In this document: piece after piece, positions 34,933-42,582 of the stretch | Layout of the letters: every line of letters begins with the position of its first letter | Numbering within the stretch: the first letter of the stretch is position 1 | Origin: Maribacter sp. | Lineage (GTDB): Bacteria > Bacteroidota > Bacteroidia > Flavobacteriales > Flavobacteriaceae | Direction of reading: 5' to 3' | NCBI GenBank assembly: GCA_024228355.1 | Contig: JAAETN010000293.1 | Location: forward strand, 1 to 48,196 | DNA: 48,196 bases | Position numbers and translations under genes: made by a program | Notes under the pieces: model-generated | Told to the model about the DNA's origin: nothing | Database searches by the model: none | What the model saw: only the letters and a program-made list of their open reading frames with translations

Positions 34933-36183
34933 TTAGCTGATTTTCTTGAATACTACACAGGCATTATGTCCTCCGAACCCAAAGGTATTACTCATTGCAA
35001 CATTAACCTCTCTTTTTTGAGCTTTATTTAATGTTAAATTTAGCTTTGGATCAATATTCTCATCAACTGTGGTGTGGTTTATCGTAGGTGGTACAATACC
35101 ATGCTCCATGGATAAAATAGATGCAATTGCCTCAATTGCCCCAGCAGCACCCAATAAATGCCCGGTCATTGATTTTGTTGAATTTATGTTGATGTTTGGA
35201 GCATGATCCCCGAACACCTGGCTAATCGCCTTCAACTCAGCAACATCACCAAGCGGTGTTGAAGTGCCATGCGTATTAATCGCATCTACTTCTTCAATCC
35301 CAAGACCGGCATCCTTCAGGCAATTTTCCATTACCTTAACTACGCCTATACCATCTGGATGTGGTGCTGTCATATGGTATGCATCACTTGAAAGTCCGCC
35401 ACCCAAAACTTCTGCATAGATTTTCGCACCTCTAGCCTTGGCATGTTCATATTCTTCCAAGATCAAAGCACCCGCCCCTTCGCCAAGAACAAAGCCATCT
35501 CTGGTTGCATCAAAGGGTCTTGATGCAGTTTCAGGACTATCATTTCTTTTTGAAAGTGCATGCATTGCGCCAAATCCTCCCATACCTGCTATTGTTACAG
35601 CTGCCTCACTTCCGCCAGTAACGATAATATCACAATGGCCCAAACGAATATAGTTAAGGGCATCGATCATCGCATTTGCAGAAGAAGCACAGGCAGAAAC
35701 CGTGGTATAATTTGGCCCCATAAAACCATGTTTTATGGAGATATTACCAGGTGCAATATCCGCTATCATTTTAGGTATAAAAAAAGGATTGAATCTAGGT
35801 GTACCGTCTCCTTCCGCGAAGTTCATCACTTCGTTTTGGAAAGTTTCCAAACCACCAATCCCAGCTCCCCAAATAACACCTACACGGAATTTATCGACTG
35901 CTTCTAAATCCAATTTGGAATCAAGTATGGCCTCGTCTGAAGAAACCAATGCGTATTGGGCAAAACGGTCTAATTTACGGGCTTCCTTTCTATCAAAATA
36001 ATCTGCGACATTAAAGTCCTTTAGTTCGCAGGCAAATTTGGTTTTGAACTTTTCCGTGTCATAATACGTGATAGGAGCAGAACCACTTTTGCCATGGACC
36101 AGTCCATCCCAATATTCGTCAATATTGTTACCAATTGGTGTCAACGCACCCAATCCTGTAACCACTACTCGCTTTAATTGCAT
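34933..36183 (-). CDS. fabF: Beta-ketoacyl-ACP synthase II
   Basis: This 416-residue condensing enzyme elongates acyl-ACP with malonyl-ACP in fatty acid synthesis. The catalytic triad is Cys165 (VSACASSANAM), His305 (NTHGTSTPLGD) and His342 (MTGHLLGAAGA). Length and thiolase fold are typical. It is preceded by acpP with a 104-bp gap containing a strong hairpin, and followed closely by rnc. Confidence 0.97.
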   Translation of the reverse strand: MQLKRVVVTGLGALTPIGNNIDEYWDGLVHGKSGSAPITYYDTEKFKTKFACELKDFNVADYFDRKEARKLDRFAQYALVSSDEAILDSKLDLEAVDKFRVGVIWGAGIGGLETFQNEVMNFAEGDGTPRFNPFFIPKMIADIAPGNISIKHGFMGPNYTTVSACASSANAMIDALNYIRLGHCDIIVTGGSEAAVTIAGMGGFGAMHALSKRNDSPETASRPFDATRDGFVLGEGAGALILEEYEHAKARGAKIYAEVLGGGLSSDAYHMTAPHPDGIGVVKVMENCLKDAGLGIEEVDAINTHGTSTPLGDVAELKAISQVFGDHAPNININSTKSMTGHLLGAAGAIEAIASILSMEHGIVPPTINHTTVDENIDPKLNLTLNKAQKREVNVAMSNTFGFGGHNACVVFKKIS

Positions 36184-36223
36184 TGAACCAATTTAATATT
36201 AATAAGCCTAGTGAAATTAAATA

Positions 36224-36261
36224 AAAATATCCATGCAGCATGTTTACCGCATGGATATTTT
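36224..36261 (-). terminator. Hairpin (leaky terminator or stabiliser) between acpP and fabF
   Basis: AAAATATCCATGC pairs perfectly with GCATGGATATTTT over 13 bp with a 12-nt loop; on the minus strand it is followed by TTATTTAATTTC. It lies 27 nt past the acpP stop codon. Partial termination here would give more acpP than fabF mRNA, which fits the high demand for carrier protein. Confidence 0.7.
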
Positions 36262-36287
36262 ATTAACGTATTCAAGAAATCATATGA

Positions 36288-36521
36288 TTACTTCGCTTCT
36301 TCTATATAGCTTATGGCTTGGCCAACTGTTGCGATATTTTCAGCTTGATCATCAGGGATTTGAATATCGAATTCCTTTTCGAATTCCATAATCAACTCAA
36401 CAGTATCCAATGAATCTGCCCCTAAATCGTTAGTAAAGCTAGCTTCTGCTACCACTTCGTTTTCATCAACCCCTAACTTATCAACGATGATAGCCTTTAC
36501 TCTTGATGCAATGTCTGACAT
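36288..36521 (-). CDS. acpP: Acyl carrier protein
   Basis: This 77-residue acidic protein carries fatty acyl chains on a 4'-phosphopantetheine arm attached to Ser37 in the motif [11 protein letters not shown]. The four-helix length is standard. It is the first gene of the acpP-fabF-rnc operon. A minus-strand -7 box (CAAAAATA on the plus strand, 36555-36562) lies 34 nt upstream of its ATG. Confidence 0.97.
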   Translation of the reverse strand: MSDIASRVKAIIVDKLGVDENEVVAEASFTNDLGADSLDTVELIMEFEKEFDIQIPDDQAENIATVGQAISYIEEAK

Positions 36522-36554
36522 AATAATATTGTTTTTAAAAATTTAAATTGTTGG

Positions 36555-36562
36555 CAAAAATA
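36555..36562 (-). promoter_or_regulatory. -7 promoter box for acpP
   Basis: Read on the minus strand this is TATTTTTG, a match to TAnnTTTG, 34 nt before the acpP start codon. Confidence 0.45.
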
Positions 36563-36681
36563 AAAAACTTTGGTTTAATAACACCATTTGTCGTTAAAAT
36601 GTCGAGTAATTTAAGAAATTTAATCACAGGAGTGTTAATTTAGCCCAAAATAATTCTTCTTCGGTAACGCTTGTCTTTTAA

Positions 36682-37251
36682 ATGAAAAAAATTGTTCTTT
36701 TAGCCTCTGGTTCTGGATCTAATGTTGAAAACATAGTACAGTATTTTCAAGACAAGCCAAACGTTACTATAGCCATTGTGTTAACTAACAAAAGGGATGC
36801 CAAAGTTTTGAACCGATGTAATAGATTGAATATCAGTTCTTTGTGTTTCAACAAGATAGCATTTCAACAAACAGATTGCATTCTTGACATTCTAAGATGC
36901 ACTGATCCAGATCTAATTATACTTGCCGGATTTTTGTGGAAAATCCCTGAGAAAATCATTAGAGCCTTCCCGAATAAAATCATTAATATTCACCCAGCTC
37001 TTTTACCCAAATATGGGGGCAAAGGAATGTACGGGAGTAACGTTCATAAAGCTGTAAAGGAAAATGATGAAACCGAAACTGGTATAACCATTCATTATGT
37101 TAACGAGAATTATGATGAAGGTGCAATCATCCATCAAGCCAAAACCAAAATACTCCCTGATGACAATATCGATGATATTGCATCCAAAGTACACGTACTG
37201 GAATATGAGTATTTCCCTATAATAATTGAGCAATTGTTATTATCCCAATAA
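36682..37251 (+). CDS. purN: Phosphoribosylglycinamide formyltransferase
   Basis: This 189-residue enzyme transfers a formyl group from 10-formyltetrahydrofolate to GAR in purine synthesis. It has the phosphate loop ASGSGSN at the start and the catalytic residues Asn102 and His104 (NIHPALLP) and Asp145 (NYDEG). A -7-like box (TAATTTAG, 36636-36643) precedes it. Its stop codon shares one base with the rnhA start (TAATG). purF lies two genes downstream. Confidence 0.95.
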   Translation: MKKIVLLASGSGSNVENIVQYFQDKPNVTIAIVLTNKRDAKVLNRCNRLNISSLCFNKIAFQQTDCILDILRCTDPDLIILAGFLWKIPEKIIRAFPNKIINIHPALLPKYGGKGMYGSNVHKAVKENDETETGITIHYVNENYDEGAIIHQAKTKILPDDNIDDIASKVHVLEYEYFPIIIEQLLLSQ

Positions 37252-37886
37252 TGGCAAAAAAGGCAAAATTTTATGTGGTTTGGAAAGGCAAAAGGCCCGG
37301 TGTATATACTACTTGGGAAGATTGTAAAGCGGCGATATCTGGTTATAAAGGCGCACAATACAAATCGTTTGCTACTTTCGAGTTGGCCAAGAAAGCCTAT
37401 AATTCCAACTATGAGGAATACAAAGGCAAAAAGAATGCCGCTCCCAGTTTAACCCCTGAGCAATTACTGATGCTTGGTGAGCCAAACCTGCATTCAATTG
37501 CAGTTGATGCCGCTTCTAGTGGCAATCCCGGTATTATGGAATATCAAGGGGTTGATACAAAAACGAGAAAAAAACTATTCAAACAAGGTCCTTTTCCAGA
37601 AGGAACCAATAATATTGGCGAGTTTTTGGCCATAGTACATGGCCTTGCATTTTTAAAACAACACAAAAGTAATCGTATAATTTATTCAGATTCTAGAACG
37701 GCTATGAGCTGGGTGCGCAAAAAGACCTGCAATACCAAATTAGTCGAAACCAGTAAGAATAAAGAGTTGTTTGACTTAATTCGTCGTGCCGTTACATGGT
37801 TGAAAAACAATTCGTACAATACACCGATAGTAAAATGGGAAACCAAAGCTTGGGGAGAAATTCCTGCTGATTTTGGGAGAAAATAA
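37251..37886 (+). CDS. rnhA: Ribonuclease HI with N-terminal viroplasmin domain
   Basis: This 211-residue protein joins a caulimovirus viroplasmin-like RNA:DNA hybrid-binding domain (about 6-52, FYVVWKGKRPGVYTTW) to an RNase HI domain (about 80-211). The four catalytic acids are present: Asp86 (AVDAASSGNPG), Glu124 (NIGEF), Asp147 (YSDS) and Asp207 (PADF). It removes RNA from RNA-DNA hybrids. It overlaps purN by one base. Confidence 0.93.
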   Translation: MAKKAKFYVVWKGKRPGVYTTWEDCKAAISGYKGAQYKSFATFELAKKAYNSNYEEYKGKKNAAPSLTPEQLLMLGEPNLHSIAVDAASSGNPGIMEYQGVDTKTRKKLFKQGPFPEGTNNIGEFLAIVHGLAFLKQHKSNRIIYSDSRTAMSWVRKKTCNTKLVETSKNKELFDLIRRAVTWLKNNSYNTPIVKWETKAWGEIPADFGRK

Positions 37887-37948
37887 TACAGTTAACGATT
37901 TTTTGGAAGAAGAAAAGTCAAGCTATGGATTTTAGTATATCATTAATG

Positions 37949-37956
37949 TATATTTG
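37949..37956 (+). promoter_or_regulatory. -7 promoter box for the PfkB kinase gene
   Basis: TATATTTG matches TAnnTTTG and ends 18 nt before the ATG at 37975. It argues against the TTG at 37954 being the start codon, because the TTG lies inside the box. Confidence 0.55.
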
Positions 37957-37974
37957 CAGCAAAATTCTGATTTA

Positions 37975-38901
37975 ATGGGTAAATTACTGATTGTAGGTAC
38001 AGTCGCATTTGATGCTATTGAAACACCTTTTGGCAAGACTGATAAAATTCTAGGGGGGGCAGCAACATTTATTGGCCTTGCAGCTTCTCAATTTAAGGTG
38101 CAGTCAGCCATTGTTTCTGTTGTGGGTGATGATTTCCCCCAAGAATATATTGATCTACTTATAGATAAAAATATAGATACCTCATCTCTTGAAGTGGTTG
38201 AAGGCGGAAAGACCTTTTTCTGGAAGGGCAAATACCACAATGACTTAAATTCAAGGGATACCTTGGTGACGGAATTGAATACGCTTGCCGATTTTAATCC
38301 TGTAGTACCCACTAATTTCCAGGATGCAGATGTGGTCATGTTGGGAAACTTACATCCGGGCATCCAAATGAGCGTTATCAATCAAATGAAAAGAAGACCA
38401 AATTTGATCATTCTAGACACCATGAATTTTTGGATGAACAATACGTTAGACGAATTGACCCAGGTTATCAAGCATACAGATATCCTTACAATTAATGATG
38501 AAGAGGCCAGGCAATTGACAAATGAATATTCTTTGGTAAAAGCCGCAGAGCAAATCCATAAAATGGGCCCTAAATATGTGGTAATCAAAAAAGGGGAACA
38601 TGGTGCTCTATTATTCAATGAAGAGGATGTATTCTTTGCACCCGCATTACCATTAGAAGAGGTTTTTGACCCTACTGGTGCTGGAGATACATTTGCCGGT
38701 GGTTTTGCCGGGTATTTATCAGCAACGGGAAACACATCGTTTAACAATATAAAAAATGCAGTAATACATGGTTCTAACTTAGCGTCATTTTGTGTTGAAC
38801 GTTTTGGAACCGAAAGGATGATCAACTTGAACAAGGATGAAGTAAATAAAAGATTGCATCAATTTAAGGCCTTGACCCAGTTTGACATTGAATTACAGTA
38901 A
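37975..38901 (+). CDS. PfkB-family carbohydrate or nucleoside kinase
   Basis: This 308-residue kinase starts at 37975 (MGKLLIVGTVAFDAI). It has the N-terminal glycine pair (ILGGAATFIGLAA) and the ATP-binding catalytic motif DPTGAGDTFAGG near the C-terminus. The neighbours purN, rnhA and purF suggest a nucleoside or ribose substrate (adenosine kinase- or ribokinase-like), but I cannot tell which. A terminator separates it from purF. It is distinct from the fructokinase at 3388-4338. Confidence 0.8.
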   Translation: MGKLLIVGTVAFDAIETPFGKTDKILGGAATFIGLAASQFKVQSAIVSVVGDDFPQEYIDLLIDKNIDTSSLEVVEGGKTFFWKGKYHNDLNSRDTLVTELNTLADFNPVVPTNFQDADVVMLGNLHPGIQMSVINQMKRRPNLIILDTMNFWMNNTLDELTQVIKHTDILTINDEEARQLTNEYSLVKAAEQIHKMGPKYVVIKKGEHGALLFNEEDVFFAPALPLEEVFDPTGAGDTFAGGFAGYLSATGNTSFNNIKNAVIHGSNLASFCVERFGTERMINLNKDEVNKRLHQFKALTQFDIELQ

Positions 38902-38907
38902 TGATAC

Positions 38908-38935
38908 GCCCTGACTAAAAAACCAGGGCTTTTTT
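38908..38935 (+). terminator. Terminator between the PfkB kinase gene and purF
   Basis: GCCCTG pairs with CAGGGC across a 10-nt A-rich loop and is followed by six T residues. It ends 14 nt before the purF start, so purF needs its own promoter inside this short gap or readthrough. Confidence 0.8.
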
Positions 38936-38949
38936 AATACATTTAATCA

Positions 38950-40848
38950 ATGAGCGACGCGATTAAACATGAATGTGGAATTTCAGTGATACGTTTACTT
39001 AAACCGCTGGATTTTTATAAGAAGAAATACGGCACAGCATTTTATGGGGTGAACAAAATGTACCTTATGATGGAAAAGCAGCACAATCGTGGTCAGGATG
39101 GTGCGGGTTTCGCAAGTATCAAATTAGATATGAACCCTGGAGAACGTTATATGAGCAGGGTGCGCTCAGTACAGAAGCAACCCATACAGGATATTTTTGA
39201 CCAAATCAATGAACGCATCAATACCGCCTTTGTTGAACATCCGGAATATAAAGATAATGTTGCTGCCCAGAAAAAAAACATTCCTTATATAGGTGAAGTT
39301 CTTTTAGGCCATGTTCGTTATGGAACTTTCGGGAAGAACAGTATAGAAAATGTACACCCTTTTTTAAGACAAAATAATTGGATGCACCGTAACTTGATCG
39401 TTGCGGGTAACTTTAATATGACCAATGTACTAGAGCTTTTTGATAATCTAGTGCAACTAGGACAGCACCCTAAAGAAATGGCAGACACGGTCACCGTTAT
39501 GGAAAAGATCGGTCATTTTTTAGATGATGCTGTAGCTAAATTATATAAACAAATTAAAAGGGAGGGTTATAACAAATTAGAGACTTCACCTTTGATAGCT
39601 GAGCGATTGAATTTGAAGAAAATTCTAAAAAGAGCTGCAAAAAATTTTGATGGTGGTTACACAATGGCCGGAATGTTGGGCCATGGGGATGCCTTCGTGC
39701 TGAGAGATCCTTCAGGAATAAGGCCTGCATACTACTACAGTGATGATGAAATTGTAGTTGTAGCTTCAGAAAGACCGGCAATTCAAACTGTGTTCAATGT
39801 TCCTTTTAATGAAGTAAAAGAGCTAGACCCTGGAAGTGCCATTATAATAAAGAAAGATGGGAGTTCATCGTTACAGGAAGTTTTGGCCCCTAAAGAAAGG
39901 AAAGCCTGTTCTTTCGAGCGAATCTATTTTTCAAGGGGAAGTGATAAAGAAATTTATCAAGAACGCAAGGAATTGGGCAAGCTTCTTTTTCCACAAATTT
40001 TGGATGCTATTGATCACAATATCAAAAAAACCGTTTTTTCCTATATACCGAATACTGCAGAGACCTCATTCTTTGGGTTGGTAAAAGAGGTCCAGAATTA
40101 TTTGAACAAAAAGAAGGAAGAGCAAATATTAACAATAGGTTCAAAAATTACACAAGAAGAATTACACGATATATTGGCTGTTAGACCTAGAATCGAAAAG
40201 GTGGCCATAAAAGATGCCAAACTTAGGACCTTTATCACCCAAGATAGCAGTAGGGACGATTTAGTAGCCCATGTTTATGATATTTCATATGGTTCCGTTG
40301 AACTAGATGATAACCTGGTAATCATTGATGATAGTATTGTACGAGGTACAACACTAAAGAAAAGTATCCTTGGAATTTTAGATCGGCTATCACCTAAGAA
40401 AATCATTGTAGTTTCTTCAGCTCCTCAAATTAGATACCCTGATTGCTATGGAATAGATATGGCTAAATTGGAAGATTTTGTAGCCTTTAAGGCTGCTTTG
40501 GCTCTACATAAAGACCGTAATACCATGGATGAAGTTGAAAAGATCTATCAAAAATGTGTGGAACAGGTAAACTCCCATGACGCAGATGTTATCAACTATG
40601 TCAAAGATTTCTATGCACCCTTTACAGCGAATCAAATTTCAGATAAAATAGGTGAGTTGCTAAGTCCACATGATATTAAGGCCGAAGTCAAAATAATTTA
40701 CCAAACTATCGAAAGTCTTCACGAGGCCTGTCCAAAAAATTTAGGTGACTGGTATTTTACTGGAAACTACCCTACTCCAGGGGGTAATAGGGTAGTGAAT
40801 AGAGCATTTATCAACTTTTTCGAAGGAAAGAACGAAAGGGCCTATTAA
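38950..40848 (+). CDS. purF: Amidophosphoribosyltransferase (long form)
   Basis: This 632-residue enzyme starts purine synthesis by making phosphoribosylamine from PRPP and glutamine. The N-terminal class II glutamine amidotransferase has its nucleophile at Cys9 (HECGIS), implying removal of an 8-residue propeptide. The PRPP-binding loop is VIIDDSIVRGTT (457-468). Common PurF proteins have about 470-505 residues; the extra length here is spread over insertions (about 40-75 and 355-420) and a C-terminal extension (about 560-632). I know this long form from other Bacteroidetes. A 15-bp hairpin follows 9 bp after the stop codon. Confidence 0.93.
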   Translation: MSDAIKHECGISVIRLLKPLDFYKKKYGTAFYGVNKMYLMMEKQHNRGQDGAGFASIKLDMNPGERYMSRVRSVQKQPIQDIFDQINERINTAFVEHPEYKDNVAAQKKNIPYIGEVLLGHVRYGTFGKNSIENVHPFLRQNNWMHRNLIVAGNFNMTNVLELFDNLVQLGQHPKEMADTVTVMEKIGHFLDDAVAKLYKQIKREGYNKLETSPLIAERLNLKKILKRAAKNFDGGYTMAGMLGHGDAFVLRDPSGIRPAYYYSDDEIVVVASERPAIQTVFNVPFNEVKELDPGSAIIIKKDGSSSLQEVLAPKERKACSFERIYFSRGSDKEIYQERKELGKLLFPQILDAIDHNIKKTVFSYIPNTAETSFFGLVKEVQNYLNKKKEEQILTIGSKITQEELHDILAVRPRIEKVAIKDAKLRTFITQDSSRDDLVAHVYDISYGSVELDDNLVIIDDSIVRGTTLKKSILGILDRLSPKKIIVVSSAPQIRYPDCYGIDMAKLEDFVAFKAALALHKDRNTMDEVEKIYQKCVEQVNSHDADVINYVKDFYAPFTANQISDKIGELLSPHDIKAEVKIIYQTIESLHEACPKNLGDWYFTGNYPTPGGNRVVNRAFINFFEGKNERAY

Positions 40849-40856
40849 TCTACTTC

Positions 40857-40890
40857 TCGATGAATTGCACATTATTGTGCATTTCATCGA
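40857..40890. terminator. Long hairpin after purF
   Basis: TCGATGAA-T-TGCACA pairs with TGTGCA-T-TTCATCGA around the loop TTAT: 14 base pairs with one T-T mismatch. No T tract follows at once. A second, overlapping hairpin (CGATAA with TTATCG, about 40888-40909) is followed by TGTTTTT, so the two are mutually exclusive. Confidence 0.6.
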
Positions 40891-40940
40891 TAATATCCGC
40901 ATTTTATCGTGTTTTTAGCCTGTTTGGAAGCATGCCCACC

Positions 40941-40948
40941 TACATTAG
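40941..40948 (+). promoter_or_regulatory. -7 box of small-RNA copy 1
   Basis: TACATTAG, a TTAG variant of TAnnTTTG, ends exactly 5 nt before the conserved CCATAGC start of the element. TTG occurs at 40924-40926. Confidence 0.55.
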
Positions 40949-40953
40949 AGTCG

Positions 40954-41024
40954 CCATAGCATAAGTAGGTTAAGTTCATGGTAAGATTTGGGGCAAAAAA
41001 GGTGGAGACTTCTCCACCTTTTTT
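40954..41024 (+). ncRNA. Candidate small RNA, copy 1
   Basis: 71 nt. The 5' half is CCATAGCATAAGTAGG followed by TTAAGTTCATGG and TAAGATTTGGGG. The 3' half is a terminator hairpin GGTGGAG-ACTT-CTCCACC flanked by six A on the left and six T on the right. The 5' half can form a CCAT/ATGG closing stem. Copies 1-4 align without gaps up to the terminator, apart from one or two bases before the stem. Confidence 0.72.
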
Positions 41025-41197
41025 ATTTGCTGTAACCCAATTTTGGATAAAATAAATTGCTAATTAATCACGAATAATCAGTCCTATACCAACTTTCATC
41101 GGAATCCCATAATTCTTGAACTCCGATTTTCCAATTACACTTTAACCAAATATATGGGTTTTAATCTAAAACCTTTTTTCTCTTTTGATTAATACTC

Positions 41198-41205
41198 TAT
41201 GTTTG
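41198..41205 (+). promoter_or_regulatory. -7 box of small-RNA copy 2
   Basis: TATGTTTG, a full TAnnTTTG match, ends 5 nt before CCATAGC of the element. A T tract (41174-41179) occupies the -33 region. Confidence 0.65.
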
Positions 41206-41210
41206 GAGGA

Positions 41211-41280
41211 CCATAGCATAAGTAGGTTAAGTTCATGGTAAGATTTGGGGAAAAAGGTGGGGCATTGCTCCACCTTTTTT
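41211..41280 (+). ncRNA. Candidate small RNA, copy 2
   Basis: 70 nt. The 5' half is identical to copy 1. The terminator stem is GGTGGGGC-ATT-GCTCCACC (8 bp with one G-T wobble), preceded by AAAAA and followed by TTTTTT. The loop differs from copy 1 but the stem is kept. Confidence 0.75.
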
Positions 41281-41497
41281 AATATGGGGAAAATAAATTG
41301 CGAATTCAAATTCGAAAATTGAACCTGTCGCTATTTTTTTTCGGAATTCCTTTACTCTAAATGACAGCCTTCAAATATTCTTTTCAATTCCTCTTATCTC
41401 TTCTTACAACAATTGTAATACTAAACGGGACAAAGCGCATTTCAACCATAGATCAGGACGTTTATCTAAAACCTTTTTTTGAGGTGGTTGTATGGTT

Positions 41498-41505
41498 TAT
41501 TTTTG
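41498..41505 (+). promoter_or_regulatory. -7 box of small-RNA copy 3
   Basis: TATTTTTG, a full TAnnTTTG match, ends 5 nt before CCATAGC. TTG at 41479-41481 lies 16 nt upstream of the box, close to the expected -33 spacing. Confidence 0.65.
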
Positions 41506-41510
41506 GAGGA

Positions 41511-41581
41511 CCATAGCATAAGTAGGTTAAGTTCATGGTAAGATTTGGGGAAAAAAGGTAGAGCATTGCTCTACCTTTTTT
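41511..41581 (+). ncRNA. Candidate small RNA, copy 3
   Basis: 71 nt. The 5' half is identical to copies 1 and 2. The terminator stem is GGTAGAGC-ATT-GCTCTACC, perfect over 8 bp. Compared with copy 2 a G-C pair has become A-T on both sides of the stem, and the G-T wobble has become A-T, so pairing is conserved while sequence changes. Confidence 0.75.
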
Positions 41582-41701
41582 ATTTACCAATCCATGAATT
41601 TAACAAAGTAAACCTCACTTTTTGTGCTCTTAATCCATATAATCACTGCTCCAAAAACCTAAAATTTGTTAAAATTTCTTTTTTATTTCCCACAATACCA
41701 G

Positions 41702-41709
41702 TAATTTAG
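41702..41709 (+). promoter_or_regulatory. -7 box of small-RNA copy 4
   Basis: TAATTTAG, a TTAG variant of TAnnTTTG, ends 5 nt before CCATAGC, the same spacing as in the other three copies. A T run lies at 41678-41684. Confidence 0.55.
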
Positions 41710-41714
41710 TCTTG

Positions 41715-41784
41715 CCATAGCATAAGTAGGTTAAGTTTATGGTAAGATTTGGGACGAAAAGGGTGGAGGCTTCTCCGCCCTTTT
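41715..41784 (+). ncRNA. Candidate small RNA, copy 4
   Basis: 70 nt. One change in the 5' half (GTTTATGG for GTTCATGG) allows CCATA to pair with TATGG, one more base pair than in the other copies. The terminator is GGGTGGAG-GCTT-CTCCGCCC, with AAAA before and TTTT after. It is the most diverged copy and lies next to the sodA terminator. Confidence 0.72.
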
Positions 41785-41799
41785 CTATTTCAACACACA

Positions 41800-41835
41800 A
41801 AAAACCCGTTAAAGGCGAGCCTTTAACGGGTTTTT
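41800..41835. terminator. Bidirectional terminator between the small-RNA array and sodA
   Basis: AAAAACCCGTTAAAGGC pairs perfectly with GCCTTTAACGGGTTTTT around a GA centre, giving a stem of about 16 bp with A and T tracts on the two sides. It can stop transcription from both directions and lies 21 nt past the sodA stop codon. Confidence 0.9.
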
Positions 41836-41856
41836 ACATAGATACTTCTTACTTAT

Positions 41857-42465
41857 TTACTTATTCGCTATATAATTTTCTGCTACTTTATTCCAATTGA
41901 TCAAATTAAAAAATGCTTTTACATAATCCGGTCTTCTATTTTGATAGTTTAAATAATATGCATGTTCCCAAACATCGAGCCCTAGGATAGGATGTCCCCC
42001 ACACCCAACATTAGGCATTATTGAATTGTCCTGGTTTGGTGTAGAACAAACCTCTACCTTACCCCCTTTATGAACGCAAAGCCAAGCCCACCCAGAACCA
42101 AATCGAGTACCTGCGGCACCGCTGAATTTTTCCTTAAATGCATCAAATGAACCAAAAGCATCATTTATGGCATTTGCCAATTCACCTGAAGGTTCTCCTC
42201 CTCCATTTGGTGACATAACTTCCCAAAATAATGCATGGTTGTAAAAACCTCCACCGTTATTTCTGACAGCTCCGTTGTCCATATCCAAATTTGTTAAAAT
42301 ATCTTCGATGGATTTATTCTCCAAATCCGTTCCAGAAATCGCAGCATTCAGATTATTCGTATATCCATTATGATGTTTTGAATGGTGAATCTCCATGGTT
42401 CTAGCATCAATAGATGGTTCCAATGCATCATATGCATAGGGTAATTTAGGTAATTCAAAAGCCAT
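41857..42465 (-). CDS. sodA: Superoxide dismutase (Mn/Fe family)
   Basis: The ATG at 42465 is preferred to an open frame from 42501, because [17 protein letters not shown] is the standard family N-terminus. The 202-residue enzyme converts superoxide to oxygen and hydrogen peroxide. Metal ligands are seen as His27 (MEIHHSKHH), the His of FYNHALFWE, and the Asp and His of [13 protein letters not shown]. Mn versus Fe use cannot be decided by eye. No signal peptide, so cytoplasmic. A minus-strand -7 box lies at 42499-42506. Fits with the Bat operon in an oxygen-exposed organism. Confidence 0.95.
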   Translation of the reverse strand: MAFELPKLPYAYDALEPSIDARTMEIHHSKHHNGYTNNLNAAISGTDLENKSIEDILTNLDMDNGAVRNNGGGFYNHALFWEVMSPNGGGEPSGELANAINDAFGSFDAFKEKFSGAAGTRFGSGWAWLCVHKGGKVEVCSTPNQDNSIMPNVGCGGHPILGLDVWEHAYYLNYQNRRPDYVKAFFNLINWNKVAENYIANK

Positions 42466-42498
42466 AATTGTAATTTTTATGTTAGAAAAAATGTTCTT

Positions 42499-42506
42499 CA
42501 AATTTA
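42499..42506 (-). promoter_or_regulatory. -7 promoter box for sodA
   Basis: On the minus strand this reads TAAATTTG, a match to TAnnTTTG, 33 nt before the sodA start codon. The box lies upstream of the short open frame extension, which supports the ATG at 42465 as start. Confidence 0.5.
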
Positions 42507-42582
42507 CATTTTTTGGCAGACATATTCAGATAATAATTTGTTAAGAACAAATTAAGATTATGTAATTTGCAGATAAAAATAA

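Larger units (their letters stand above)
40849..41856. other. 1-kb region without protein genes: tandem small-RNA array
   Basis: No open frame of useful size is present. The region contains the purF hairpins, four 70-71 nt elements starting at 40954, 41211, 41511 and 41715 (each with a promoter box and a terminator) and a bidirectional terminator shared with sodA. The spacers between elements are AT-rich and weakly similar to each other (AAAATAAATTG near 41047 and 41288; TCTAAAACCTTTTTT at 41165 and 41465), suggesting that the array arose by tandem duplication of a unit of about 300 bp. Confidence 0.8.

Noticed and set aside
40978-41584. Short peptide starting MVRFG encoded in each of the four elements
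   Set aside because: After the first five codons the frames diverge and end at different lengths (about 25, 15, 8 and many codons), so no peptide is conserved; the match simply follows from RNA conservation.
40954-41784. CRISPR-like repeat array
   Set aside because: Repeats are 204 to 300 bp apart, contain terminators, carry individual promoter boxes, and no cas gene is nearby.
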